The position numbers and the translations under genes were made by a program. The notes below the pieces were generated by a model. The model was not told where the DNA came from. It saw only the letters and a program-made list of their open reading frames with translations, and made no database searches. Of a stretch of 64,000 bases of DNA, positions 24,987 to 34,082 are shown piece after piece. Source of the DNA: Vibrio sp. LaRot3 (GTDB lineage: Bacteria > Pseudomonadota > Gammaproteobacteria > Enterobacterales > Vibrionaceae); the NCBI RefSeq assembly GCF_027587025.1, contig NZ_JAPPTI010000013.1, positions 20,350 to 84,349 of the forward strand, read 5' to 3'. Every line of letters begins with the position of its first letter. The first letter of the stretch is position 1.

Positions 24987-26222
24987 TTAACCAAGGAACG
25001 AAATGTAACCTTGCAAAATGATCAGATTGACGATGTCGATGAAGAACGCGCCTACAATCGGTACCACCATAAACGCTTGTGGTGAAGGACCAAAGCGATT
25101 CACAATCGAACCCATGTTCATTACCGCTGTTGGTGTTGCTCCTAGACCAAAGCCACAGTGACCGCCCGCAATGACTGCTGCGTCGTAGTTATTCCCCATC
25201 ACTTTGAACGTTACGTAGTAAGTAAAGATAGCCAAGATCACTGACTGTACGCCTAAAATCGCCAAGAATGGGATCGCTAGATCGAAGATGTTCCAAAGCT
25301 TTAAGCTCATAAGAGCCATAGCCAAGAATAGTGATAGCGATACAGTGCCGAGCATATCAATGGTTTCGGCATCGAGTTTACGAATCTTGGTGACTTCCAA
25401 GAAGTTAGTGATGATGACACCAATAAATAAGGCATAGACGAAGTCTGGGATCATTAACCACTGAATATCGTAAGTGCTTACCCACTGTTCTACGTATTTT
25501 GCTCCCGTCACACAGATGAGTAGAAAGAACAATTTCTCGACTACTTTTTTAGCCGTTACTTTGTCTTCTTCGTATTCGTTATAAGTCACTAGTTCAGGGA
25601 ATCTTTCGTGGGTCTTGGCGTTACGTCCACCACAACCGTATTCAGATTCAATACCGTTTTTCTCGACCAGACGTTGTGCCACTGGGCTACCAATGATACC
25701 GCCAATGATAAGACCAAACGTGGCTGATGCCATGGCGATTTCCAGTACGTTATCGAGCCCATACACATCTTGGAATGTCTGAGACCATGCTGCGCCTGTG
25801 CCATGACCACCCGAAAGAGTAATCGAACCAGCAATAAGGCCCATTAATGGGTCTAAGCCTAGAGCCGTCGCGAGTGATACGCCCACCCCGTTTTGGATGA
25901 TGATGTAGAACGAGGCAACGGCTAAGAAAATGAAAACTTTCGCGCCACCTTTGATTAGCTGAGTGTAGTTAGCCGCTAAACCGACTGTTGCGAAAAACAT
26001 CAGCATGAATGTGTTTTGCAACGGCAAATCGAACTCTAGATCGATACCGTTAAAATGAAGAGCGGTGATGATGCAGGCAACGATTAGGCCTCCAACAATG
26101 GGCTCAGGTATGTTGAACTTCTTTAAGATCGGTAGCTTAGCATTAATGAAATGCCCCAAGAACAGTACACTGATGGCAACTAAAAATGATTCCAGCGCAC
26201 CTACAGATATTAAATGATTCAT
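24987..26222 (-). CDS. gltS: sodium/glutamate symporter
   Basis: This 411-residue protein matches GltS (401 in E. coli). It has ten-plus helices with two inverted halves, GSITLSGGHGTGAAW in the first half and AGGHCGFGLGATPTAVMNM in the second; these are the re-entrant loops of the family. ATG 26222 (GAGGCGAT upstream) is chosen over 26249, where AAGGAGG is directly adjacent to the codon. It imports glutamate with Na+. The candidate RNA at 26395-26636 lies upstream on the other strand. Confidence 0.93.
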   Translation of the reverse strand: MNHLISVGALESFLVAISVLFLGHFINAKLPILKKFNIPEPIVGGLIVACIITALHFNGIDLEFDLPLQNTFMLMFFATVGLAANYTQLIKGGAKVFIFLAVASFYIIIQNGVGVSLATALGLDPLMGLIAGSITLSGGHGTGAAWSQTFQDVYGLDNVLEIAMASATFGLIIGGIIGSPVAQRLVEKNGIESEYGCGGRNAKTHERFPELVTYNEYEEDKVTAKKVVEKLFFLLICVTGAKYVEQWVSTYDIQWLMIPDFVYALFIGVIITNFLEVTKIRKLDAETIDMLGTVSLSLFLAMALMSLKLWNIFDLAIPFLAILGVQSVILAIFTYYVTFKVMGNNYDAAVIAGGHCGFGLGATPTAVMNMGSIVNRFGPSPQAFMVVPIVGAFFIDIVNLIILQGYISFLG

Positions 26223-26394
26223 ATCGCCTCTTATTATTGTTCTCCTCATCCTCCTTAATGATTGAGTGTTAGTTAATCCTTTGTTCGGTAGTCATTTTTC
26301 TCACAATAGTTGCTGATACATACTCTAAAAGGTGGTTTCAAATGCGCCTTAGGCTAGTTTTAAGGATGCGAGTCAAGCGTAGTATGATTTCTGT

Positions 26395-26636
26395 GCTGTT
26401 TGCAAAGCCCTAAAATGTAAGAAGGAGCCAATTAAGCTCCTTCTGATTCTCTCGCAAGCCACGCAGAATATGCGCTGAGATGCGAATAGATCGAGTATTG
26501 TTTCTATTATTGTCAGCAATGTGGAACGATACTTTCTGAACCAAAGTTGGCTCCTTTACTTAAACAGAAAGTACACATTACTATCGAACAAAGTTCCTTC
26601 TTGCTATAACGAACAAAGCGCCAAAAGGCGCTTTTA
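26395..26636 (+). ncRNA. candidate structured small RNA
   Basis: The region has no ORF but three consecutive structures. The first is a perfect 9-bp hairpin at 26420-26444. The second is a 9-bp stem TACTTTCTG/CAGAAAGTA (26530-26573) whose loop shows TTGGCTCCTT. The third is a terminator AAAGCGCC-AAAA-GGCGCTTT plus Ts ending at 26636. The loop sequence is the exact complement of AAGGAGCCAA at 26422-26431. A TATGAT at 26383-26388 would give a start near 26395, but the -35 is poor. CTCCTT-like anti-Shine-Dalgarno motifs occur three times. Confidence 0.4.
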
Positions 26637-27057
26637 CATCTGAGTTTGCTTGTTCCCACCGTAGTTATAAAAACTCTGGCTCATGTCGTCATTAGTACGA
26701 GCCGAAACTTGGGGAAATATCAAGCTGCAACAAGTGTTGTCGCTATAACTAGGCGGGATTATAGCATATCACTGATATTTTTGTTTGTTTTAGTGCTACG
26801 TGCTGATTTTATGGTCAATGTAGATGTCATTTGCTGCTAAATGTTTTTGATTTAGAAGAAATAATCGTCGAATGCGGTGTGACTCGTCAGGACGTTTCAA
26901 CGGTATATATGAGCTTTAACAGCAGGTATTTTTACTCATTTGGAATAGAGAGCGAGCAACGACACATAGTGACGCAATTTTCCCTACCTTTTGGTGACAC
27001 TGAACCATACTTAAAGTGGGCGATTTACGGAGGGGATACGTCATCGGCAAGAAGATT
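26637..27057. other. intergenic region upstream of the EEP-family gene
   Basis: About 420 bp hold only short frames with poor starts. A GGAGGGGAT stretch at 27029-27037 looks like a ribosome binding site but has no normal start codon behind it. I see no repeat or hairpin of note. Confidence 0.4.
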
Positions 27058-27987
27058 ATGCAGGGCATTCACTGGGCGCTGTTATTGTTACCCGCCATGT
27101 TATGGGGCTATTTTACTCTTAATGATGGTATATGGTGGATAGAAAATATAATTGGCTATCCTGCGTTATTTGCGGTGGGTTATAGCCTTTGGTGCCTGAT
27201 CATGCTGATGATTAAACATTGGCTAAAAGCAGGTATATGCGCCTTATTGGTCGGCTGTTTTCTGCTGCTTTCTCCTAGCCAAAGTCGAGATCTGTTTGCT
27301 CGATGCGATAATCCTTTGAGCATCATTCAGTACAACCTGTTTTACTCCAATCCCAATCTGAATCAGCTGATAACTTATCTGATTCAAAATCCTGCTGATT
27401 TGGTGGTGTTACAGGAGGTTTCTCCGTCAGTTGGGGAGAGGCTACAAACCTTAACGGATATCTATCCCTACTATTATGGCGGTCAACCGGGTGTCGGCTA
27501 TCCCTCAAGTCAGATGATCTTAAGTCGCTTTCCATTAGAGCAAGCTTCGGTTTATACCACACCAGATCAACAGCATGTCATTTTCTCTACATGGCAAGCA
27601 GGTAAGCAAAGTCCGTTGCTGCTTGTGAGTGCTCACCCCGTATCGCCTAGGAGTGAAGAGTTATGGCATCGAAGAAACGCAATACTTGCTACGATTGAGT
27701 CGTTGTTGGATCAGTATGAGAGCCGAGAAGTATTGGTCGTGGGGGACTTTAATCTTTCCGCTCGAAGCCTACGATTTATGCGTTTGTTCTCGGGCTTTCA
27801 AACCGCGCCTGTCGCAAGTTGGCCAATATGGGCACAAAAGATGGAAACGCCGTCATGGTCGATGGTGGCGATTGATCATCTGTGGTTGAGGTCGACGCAA
27901 GGAACGCGGAAAATATGCACTCGGCACAGTCAAGCCGTGCCGAGAGGGTCTGATCATCGCATGGTGGTAACCAAAATAGGGTACTAA
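27058..27987 (+). CDS. membrane-anchored endonuclease/exonuclease/phosphatase-family protein
   Basis: This is about 309 residues. Three N-terminal hydrophobic helices (about residues 3-20, 30-50 and 55-75) precede an EEP catalytic domain: IIQYNLFYSN, VVLQEVSP (metal-binding Glu), HPVSP, VVGDFNLS (Asp-x-Asn), and the terminal IDHLW...GSDHRMVV (Asp/His pair). The architecture matches a family of membrane-tethered EEP enzymes whose catalytic domain faces the periplasm. They act on phosphodiesters or phosphomonoesters; the substrate is unknown. The frame is open from GTG 27016. ATG 27058 is a compromise, since neither start has a strong ribosome binding site. Confidence 0.78.
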   Translation: MQGIHWALLLLPAMLWGYFTLNDGIWWIENIIGYPALFAVGYSLWCLIMLMIKHWLKAGICALLVGCFLLLSPSQSRDLFARCDNPLSIIQYNLFYSNPNLNQLITYLIQNPADLVVLQEVSPSVGERLQTLTDIYPYYYGGQPGVGYPSSQMILSRFPLEQASVYTTPDQQHVIFSTWQAGKQSPLLLVSAHPVSPRSEELWHRRNAILATIESLLDQYESREVLVVGDFNLSARSLRFMRLFSGFQTAPVASWPIWAQKMETPSWSMVAIDHLWLRSTQGTRKICTRHSQAVPRGSDHRMVVTKIGY

Positions 27988-29084
27988 TCGAGAGATTTCT
28001 TAAAGCGCTTAGAGGCGATGAGTAACCCTAGAACAGTAAATGTGGCTAACCAAGCGGTGTCTCGCCATAAGTCCATCAAATCCGCTCCGCGTAATACAAT
28101 GCCCCGAATCAATCGCATAAAGTGAGTGGCAGGCAGTGCTTCTGCTATCCATTGCGCGGCGACGGGCATGCCTTCATACGGGAACATAAAACCCGAGAGA
28201 AGAATCGAGGGCAGCAAGATGAATACTGTCATCTGCATGGCTTGCAACTGCGTGCTAGCGATAGTCGAAATCACAAGACCAAGAGTTAAACTTGCGGCGA
28301 TAAAGAGTAGCGTCCCTAACAGAATTTGGCTCAATGCGCCGTTTATCGGCACGCCGAAAATGAAGTGTCCGAGCCCTAAAATGATGGCGACTTGGATCAA
28401 ACCAACGAAAATATAGGGAATGATTTTCGCCACCATCAACTCAAATGAGTGAATCGGTGTGGTGATCAACAGCTCTAAATTGCCTCTTTCCCTTTCTCTT
28501 ACAATGGCGGCGCTGGTAAACAGAATCATGGTCATAGTCAGTATCACCCCGAGTAGACCGGGCACAATATTGACCGCCGAACGCTGGCTAGGGTTGTAGA
28601 ATAAAGCCACTTCAAAGGTTTTGTGTGTACTGGGCTTAATTTCAAAATCGAAATCGGTTAATGGCATGTTTTGTAGTGACATGATGGCACTGCTGATCAT
28701 GGTATCTGAGCCATCTACAATCCATTGACCAAGTACTTCACCTTGCGCCATCCGTTGAGTGAGATCTTTCGGCAAGACCAAAGCGGCGCGTACATCACCT
28801 TGTTGTATGGCTTGTTCGGCTTGTTTTGCTGTTGCGAAGCGATGAGTAATTGCGACTACTTGCGTCACTCGAACTGACTCGGTAATCACTCGCCCAGCGG
28901 CACTTTGGCTTTGGTCAACCACAGCAACTGGAATGTCGCGCACATCAGTATTGATGGCAAAGCCAAATAGCAACAGTTGGATGAGCGGGATCATCACCAC
29001 CATGCCAAAGGTGATGCGGTCTCGAGAGAGTTGGCGGATCTCTTTGATCATGACCGCTTTCATTCGGGCGATTGAACGTATCAT
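27984..29084 (-). CDS. ABC-2 type permease (YhhJ/YbhR-like)
   Basis: This 366-residue protein has one N-terminal helix, a large periplasmic domain (about 45-170) and five C-terminal helices, with AAIVRERERGNLELLITTPIHSFE at the coupling region. This is the ABC-2 layout used by YhhJ/YbhS/YbhR drug or lipid exporters. It is the last gene of a three-gene operon (fusion protein, ATPase, permease) with 4-bp overlaps. It also overlaps the convergent EEP gene by 4 bp. Confidence 0.88.
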   Translation of the reverse strand: MIRSIARMKAVMIKEIRQLSRDRITFGMVVMIPLIQLLLFGFAINTDVRDIPVAVVDQSQSAAGRVITESVRVTQVVAITHRFATAKQAEQAIQQGDVRAALVLPKDLTQRMAQGEVLGQWIVDGSDTMISSAIMSLQNMPLTDFDFEIKPSTHKTFEVALFYNPSQRSAVNIVPGLLGVILTMTMILFTSAAIVRERERGNLELLITTPIHSFELMVAKIIPYIFVGLIQVAIILGLGHFIFGVPINGALSQILLGTLLFIAASLTLGLVISTIASTQLQAMQMTVFILLPSILLSGFMFPYEGMPVAAQWIAEALPATHFMRLIRGIVLRGADLMDLWRDTAWLATFTVLGLLIASKRFKKSLD

Positions 29085-30007
29085 TGCCTGCCCTCCCCAG
29101 TTACCGTGACGAAGACATCTTCAAGACTTGGTCGTGCTAAATTCATTTCAGCGTTAGCTAGCTCTGGAAACTGCTCTGCTAACCATTGGATTGGCTGTTC
29201 AACGTGATCACGAATGAGAACCCGTAACCGAATGCCAAGCTGCGCGGCTGAGCGAATTTCTTGTTTGGCTAACAGCTTCTCTTTTAGGGCTCTAAGCTGC
29301 GGTGCCTTTACTTCAACAATGTTGACGCCCATATCAGCCATCAGCTGCTCTGGCTCGCCATCGGCACGAATCAGGCCAGACTCCATAATCGCGAGCCGAT
29401 GGCAGCGCTCGGCTTCATCCATATAGTGAGTTGTGACCAAAATGGTGGTGCCTTGGTCGCTTAAATCAAACAGCTGTTCCCAAAACTCGCGGCGGTTTTC
29501 AGGATCGACCGCAGAGGTCGGCTCATCTAAAAACAGTAACTCAGGTTTATGCATCGTCGCTGCTGCTAACGAAAGGCGCTGTTTCTGACCACCGCTCATC
29601 CCACCTACACGCTGTTTACGGCGTTGGTCGAGGCCGTAGGTTGCAAGTTGTTCATTGATACGTTGTTTAAGATGATTACTCGGCATACCGAAAATCTGAC
29701 CAATGAACTGTAGGTTCTCTTCTACGGTTAAATCATCGTATAAAGAGAACTTCTGTGTCATGTAGCCAATCTTTAGTCTGAGTAGTTCTGATTGTTTGGG
29801 GATCTCTAGGCCTAGCACATCCACATCGCCTGAGGTTGGGCTAAGTAACCCCGTAAGCACACGAATAGTCGTCGATTTACCGCAGCCATTCGGCCCTAAA
29901 AAACCATAGATGCTGCCTTTAGGGACATTTAAGTTAATACCTTCAATAGCCGTAAATTCGCCAAATTTTCTCACCACGTTTTGCGCGGTAATTGCGTATT
30001 CGCTCAT
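29081..30007 (-). CDS. ABC exporter ATPase
   Basis: This 308-residue ATPase has Walker A GPNGCGKST (about residues 35-43), signature MSGGQKQRLSLAAA, Walker B LLFLDEPTSAVDP and the switch His in VTTHYMDEAE. The C-terminal tail of about 90 residues is typical of ABC-2 exporters. It overlaps the permease gene by 4 bp and follows the fusion-protein gene by 2 bp. It powers export by the complex. Confidence 0.9.
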   Translation of the reverse strand: MSEYAITAQNVVRKFGEFTAIEGINLNVPKGSIYGFLGPNGCGKSTTIRVLTGLLSPTSGDVDVLGLEIPKQSELLRLKIGYMTQKFSLYDDLTVEENLQFIGQIFGMPSNHLKQRINEQLATYGLDQRRKQRVGGMSGGQKQRLSLAAATMHKPELLFLDEPTSAVDPENRREFWEQLFDLSDQGTTILVTTHYMDEAERCHRLAIMESGLIRADGEPEQLMADMGVNIVEVKAPQLRALKEKLLAKQEIRSAAQLGIRLRVLIRDHVEQPIQWLAEQFPELANAEMNLARPSLEDVFVTVTGEGRQ

Positions 30008-30009
30008 GG

Positions 30010-30960
30010 TTACTCTCCCGCTAAATCGACTTGGGCAGGGATTCCAGATGGCAGTTTGAGTGCACTTTCTTCTAAGTCAATTTCGGCTAAATACATCAGG
30101 CGCGAACGTTCTTCTTCCGTTAGGGCGTAATAAGGTGTGAATGAAGGTTCCGTAGCGACCCAACGAACGGTTCCCTGATAAGGTTGTTCGATACCATCAA
30201 CATGAACATTAACGGCGTTACCCGGTACAAAATTGACTCGGTAGGTAGCGGGTACGTATACGCGTGCGTAGGGCACTCGGCTCGCTTGAATGACTGCAAC
30301 AATCGCGTTCATTGGTACGCGTTCACCTAAGTTGTATGGCAGGTTATCTAAAATGCCATCGCGGGTGGCGACAATTGTTAATTCGTCCAATTTTTGCTGT
30401 TGAAGGGAGACTTCTGCTTTGGCTGCGGCTAGTTCTGCCTTGGCTTGCTCAATATCTTCAGGGCGAGCCCCCGCGGTGAGTTTACTGAACTCTTCGTTAG
30501 CCGATTCTAATTCCGCCCTAGCTGAGTCACGACCAGCCAAAGCCGCGTCTTTTTCGGATTGGCTAATCAGTTTTTTGTTCACCAACTCCGCTTTTCGTTG
30601 ATAATTTTTTTGTGCTTCGGTTAATTGAGCTTCTGCCAGTTTTACGCGTGCGGCTGCTGCTGCAATATCTTCGGGGCGTTCACCATTGGTTAGTTTAAGA
30701 AGGTAAGCGCTAGCTTTTGCTTGAGAGGCGATAGCCTGCGCTAACATGGCTTGTTGGTTTTTGTTATCCAGCCTAACTAACACTTGCCCTTGAGTCACTG
30801 CTGACCCTTCCACTACGGGGAGTTCGCGGATTATCTCATTGCTGGTGGCGGTAAAGGTTACCCTATCTCTCTCTAACGTCCCGAGAGCTTTGGCCGTTTC
30901 ATTTGAGTTACAGCCACTTAAAATGGAGATGAAAGTGAGGGCGAGAAAGATGCGTTTCAT
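30010..30960 (-). CDS. HlyD-family membrane fusion lipoprotein
   Basis: This 316-residue protein has lipobox ILSGC (Cys16), so it is a lipid-anchored adaptor. The biotinyl-lipoyl part (about 40-75 and 195-230) brackets a long coiled coil (about 75-190; AKASAYLLKL...AELAAAKAEVSLQQQKLDEL). GERPEDIAAAAARVKLAEAQL and GARPEDIEQAKAEL are internal repeats in the hairpin. It bridges the exporter to an outer-membrane channel, as in YbhG-type pumps. It is the first gene of the operon. Confidence 0.9.
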   Translation of the reverse strand: MKRIFLALTFISILSGCNSNETAKALGTLERDRVTFTATSNEIIRELPVVEGSAVTQGQVLVRLDNKNQQAMLAQAIASQAKASAYLLKLTNGERPEDIAAAAARVKLAEAQLTEAQKNYQRKAELVNKKLISQSEKDAALAGRDSARAELESANEEFSKLTAGARPEDIEQAKAELAAAKAEVSLQQQKLDELTIVATRDGILDNLPYNLGERVPMNAIVAVIQASRVPYARVYVPATYRVNFVPGNAVNVHVDGIEQPYQGTVRWVATEPSFTPYYALTEEERSRLMYLAEIDLEESALKLPSGIPAQVDLAGE

Positions 30961-31148
30961 AGTGAAAACCTCAGGCTGTTTCCGTTGCTGTTACTATCAC
31001 TTAGAAAGATAAACATGACAGTGAAAGTTCGAAGAATAATTAAGCTACCTACTTAGGGTAGACTGATTTATAAGCTGAGGAAAAGAAAGATAATTAACCA
31101 AATATTCATCAAGTGATGAATTAAACGAAGTGGTTGGGCTACAGGCAC

Positions 31149-31169
31149 AAAAAAGGGCCCGAAGGCCCT
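31149..31169 (-). terminator. terminator of lpp
   Basis: AGGGCC-TTCG-GGCCCT, read on the minus strand, is a tetraloop hairpin followed by six Ts, typical of highly expressed small genes. Confidence 0.85.
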
Positions 31170-31188
31170 AAATTACATCACACTTAAA

Positions 31189-31437
31189 TTACTTAGTGTA
31201 CGATTGTGCAATGTTGTCGATACGTTCGTTCGCGCGTGCTGCTTCCTCTTGAGCTGACATAGCTGCATCGCCAGATTTACCTACTTCTGATTTCAGTGAT
31301 TGTACTTCTTGGCTAAGCTGGCTTACTTGGTTGCTTAGTTCATCAAGCTTGGCAGTCGTTGCCTCGTTATTGCCTGAAGCACAACCCGCTAGGATAAGTA
31401 CTGAAGACACTGCAGCTGCGATAAACATTTTGTTCAT
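31189..31437 (-). CDS. lpp: major outer-membrane lipoprotein (Lpp-type)
   Basis: This 82-residue lipoprotein has a signal peptide ending in LILAGC (Cys20). Its coiled coil shows heptad repeats (LDELSNQVSQLSQEVQSLKSEV, about 32-53). It ends in SYTK, and the terminal Lys is the usual site of covalent attachment to peptidoglycan. The start at 31437 has AAGGAG. The frame is open further upstream, but only this start gives a proper signal sequence. It is probably expressed strongly, with a tetraloop terminator. Confidence 0.9.
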   Translation of the reverse strand: MNKMFIAAAVSSVLILAGCASGNNEATTAKLDELSNQVSQLSQEVQSLKSEVGKSGDAAMSAQEEAARANERIDNIAQSYTK

Positions 31438-31733
31438 GATTGAACTCCTTGCATTGGTAAGTATTAGTTTTGTTTTACACCTTACGAGGTATAGCAGATC
31501 AATTGTAGTTCTAAATTTTTGTTTAGAGTAGTAGCGAAAAGTCAAAATAATCCAAGAATTTAGCCAGCGTATTGAGTCAAAGTGGAATTTTGGTTGGCGA
31601 GAAAGATGAAATGGAAGCCGTTTTAGTTGATTATTTTATGTGATCTCTATCCAGATCGGTCTGTTTCGAGGTATCATTACGCGTTTAATTTTCATCGTCG
31701 CTAGAAGCGACATTCAGCATTTTGGAGAACACT

Positions 31734-33071
31734 TTGCAATTTAAAGATTTAGGCTTAGACAATCGCTTGTTAAAGACTTTGAACCATTTTGATTTTAAGA
31801 AGCCGACGACCATTCAGCAACAAGCCATTCCTGTGGCTATCGCTGGAAAAGATCTGCTGGCATCATCAAAAACGGGTTCAGGTAAGACTTTGGCATTTGT
31901 TCTACCTATGTTGCATAAATCGCTAAAATCCAAAGCGTTCTCTGCTAAAGATCCTCGTGGTTTGATTCTTGCGCCAACGCGTGAGCTTGCTAAACAAGTA
32001 TATGGTGAGCTCCGCACTATGTTGGGTGGCTTAAGTTACGATGCAACTCTAATCGTTGGTGGTGAAAACTTTAACGATCAAGTAAAAGCGCTGCGTCGTT
32101 ACCCTAAGTTTATTGTTGCTACGCCAGGGCGTTTAGCAGACCACTTAGAGCACCGTTCTCTTTACCTTGATGGTTTGGAAACATTGGTTCTAGATGAAGC
32201 TGACCGAATGCTGGATTTAGGTTTTGCGCCTGAGCTACGTCGTATTCATAACGCAGCGAAGCACCGTCGTCGTCAAACGCTTATGTTTTCAGCAACGCTG
32301 GATCACGCAGAAGTGAATGACATTGCTTCTGAGATGCAAAACGAGCCTAAGCGCATTGCGGTAGGCGTGTCGAACCAAGAGCACAAAGACATTACTCAGA
32401 AATTCTACCTATGTGATCACTTAGATCATAAAGAAGCGATTCTTCTACGTGTATTGGAAGAAGCTGAGTACCGTCAGGTCATTATCTTTACTGCAACACG
32501 TGACGATACCGAGCGTCTGACGACTAAGCTGAATGAACTGAAGCTAAAAGCGGTAGCACTAAGTGGTAACTTAAATCAGGCTCAACGTAACACCATCATG
32601 AGCCAGTTTGAGCGTGCTGTGTTCAAGATTCTGGTCACTACAGACGTTGCGTCACGTGGTCTAGACATTGCGAACGTCACTCACGTAATCAACTTTGATA
32701 TGCCTAAGCACACAGAAGAGTATGTACACCGTGTTGGTCGTACTGGCCGTGCAGGTAACAAGGGTGATGCTGTTTCTCTAGTTGGCCCGAAAGACTGGGC
32801 GAGCTTTAAGCGTGTTGAGACCTACCTACAACAAGATCTGGCTTTCTCTGAGCTAGAAGGCTTGAAAGGTAAGTTTAAAGGTATCAAACCACGCAAACCT
32901 GATATGCGTAACAAGAACAACGATTACCGCAACAAGAAGGCTAAGCCACAAGCGAAGAAAACGGCTAAGAAGCCGGCGAAGCGTGATAAAGGCTTCTATC
33001 AAAATGTTGCAGTGGGTGACTCTGTCTTTATTCCTAAAAAGAAAGTGGCACCGAAAGTCGACGACGAGTAA
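31734..33071 (+). CDS. DEAD-box RNA helicase
   Basis: This 445-residue helicase has the Q motif (FDFKKPTTIQQQAIP), motif I SSKTGSGKT, DEAD at VLDEADRMLDLGF, SAT, and motifs IV-VI including RGLDIANVTHVINFDMP and HRVGRTGRAG. A basic tail (RNKKAKPQAKKTAKKPAKR) supplies RNA binding. TTG 31734 is chosen because GGAG lies at the right distance, and it yields MQFKDLGLDN. The upstream TTG 31722 lacks a ribosome binding site. It remodels structured RNA or ribosome precursors; the exact role is not known from sequence. Confidence 0.92.
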   Translation: MQFKDLGLDNRLLKTLNHFDFKKPTTIQQQAIPVAIAGKDLLASSKTGSGKTLAFVLPMLHKSLKSKAFSAKDPRGLILAPTRELAKQVYGELRTMLGGLSYDATLIVGGENFNDQVKALRRYPKFIVATPGRLADHLEHRSLYLDGLETLVLDEADRMLDLGFAPELRRIHNAAKHRRRQTLMFSATLDHAEVNDIASEMQNEPKRIAVGVSNQEHKDITQKFYLCDHLDHKEAILLRVLEEAEYRQVIIFTATRDDTERLTTKLNELKLKAVALSGNLNQAQRNTIMSQFERAVFKILVTTDVASRGLDIANVTHVINFDMPKHTEEYVHRVGRTGRAGNKGDAVSLVGPKDWASFKRVETYLQQDLAFSELEGLKGKFKGIKPRKPDMRNKNNDYRNKKAKPQAKKTAKKPAKRDKGFYQNVAVGDSVFIPKKKVAPKVDDE

Positions 33072-33097
33072 GCCTCCGCTTTGTAGACAATAGAGAA

Positions 33098-33127
33098 CAA
33101 AAAAAGCTGCCAATGGCAGCTTTTTTG
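33098..33127. terminator. bidirectional terminator
   Basis: AAGCTGCC-AAT-GGCAGCTT is flanked by As on the left and Ts on the right, between the convergent helicase and nadE genes. Confidence 0.85.
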
Positions 33128-33139
33128 TTATTACGAAAG

Positions 33140-33967
33140 TTAATCGTAAATCGTTGGGATAGGTTGACGCTTATGCTGAGTGATCGTGTAAATATGCACT
33201 AAGCGATCGCTTGCCTGTTGAGAGACCGGTTTACCTTCTAAAAAGTCATCAATTTGATCGTAGGTAAGACCAAGCGCATCTTCATCTGCTTTCTGTGGCG
33301 CGAGCTCTTCAAGATCGGCTGTGGGTACTTTTTTCACTAAGTGCTCTGGTGCACCGAGTGTTGCTGCTACCTCACGAACTTGGCGCTTGTTAAGGCCAAA
33401 CAGCGGTGCGAGGTCACATGCGCCATCGCCAAACTTGGTGTAGAAACCGGTAATATTTTCCGCAGAATGGTCGGTGCCAAGCACTAATCCACCCACATAC
33501 CCAGCGATTTCATATTGAGCGACCATACGTGCGCGTGCTTTTACGTTACCTTTTACGAAATCCACTTTTGCGCTGTCAGCAGGCAAAAGGTCTGTGCCTT
33601 CTAATGCTACGTGAGAGGCCGCGTGTAAACCATCAACGCCTTGTTTGATGTTTACCGATACAGAATGGCTTGGTTGGATGAACTGTAACGCCGTTTGTGC
33701 TTCATCTTCATCTTTTTGCTCGCCGTAAGGTAAGCGAACTGCGATAAATTGGTAACCGCTGCCGTGTTGTTCGTTGAGCTCGTTTACGGCTAACTGCGCT
33801 AATCGACCACAAGTCGTGGAATCCACACCGCCACTGATGCCAAGTACCAGTGATTTGCAGCCTGAATCGGTTAGTTTACGTTTGATAAATTCAACTCGGC
33901 GAGTGATTTCTAAGTGAGGGTCAATCGACGGTAGGACGCGCATCTCATCGCGAATCAACTGTTCCAT
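33140..33967 (-). CDS. nadE: NH3-dependent NAD synthetase
   Basis: This 275-residue protein has exactly the E. coli NadE length. The ATP-pyrophosphatase P-loop SGGVDST is at about residues 46-52, LGTDHSAENITGFYTKFGDGACDLAPLFGLNK covers the deamido-NAD region, and KVPTADLEELAPQKADEDALGLTYDQID lies near the C-terminus. It converts deamido-NAD+ plus ammonia and ATP to NAD+. ATG 33967 is chosen over 34018. It is divergent from a NadD-like gene, so the region may act together in NAD synthesis. Confidence 0.95.
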   Translation of the reverse strand: MEQLIRDEMRVLPSIDPHLEITRRVEFIKRKLTDSGCKSLVLGISGGVDSTTCGRLAQLAVNELNEQHGSGYQFIAVRLPYGEQKDEDEAQTALQFIQPSHSVSVNIKQGVDGLHAASHVALEGTDLLPADSAKVDFVKGNVKARARMVAQYEIAGYVGGLVLGTDHSAENITGFYTKFGDGACDLAPLFGLNKRQVREVAATLGAPEHLVKKVPTADLEELAPQKADEDALGLTYDQIDDFLEGKPVSQQASDRLVHIYTITQHKRQPIPTIYD

Positions 33968-34082
33968 TAGTTTTATTCCTGCAAGCGTTATTAATTGTAG
34001 TGATATTCGTAGTATCATACCTCAATCAATACAGTTTGGGGCGTTAATCTCAAGCATAGCTACATTCTTAATAGGTTTTCCC

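Noticed and set aside
26420..26573. CsrB-like RNA on the minus strand
   Set aside because: Only about four GGA motifs, not the fifteen or more expected, and the GGA is not consistently in hairpin loops.
26831..27142. 103-residue plus-strand frame upstream of the EEP gene
   Set aside because: It starts at a TTG with no ribosome binding site and overlaps the EEP gene in another frame; its C-terminal part is the shadow of the EEP coding sequence.
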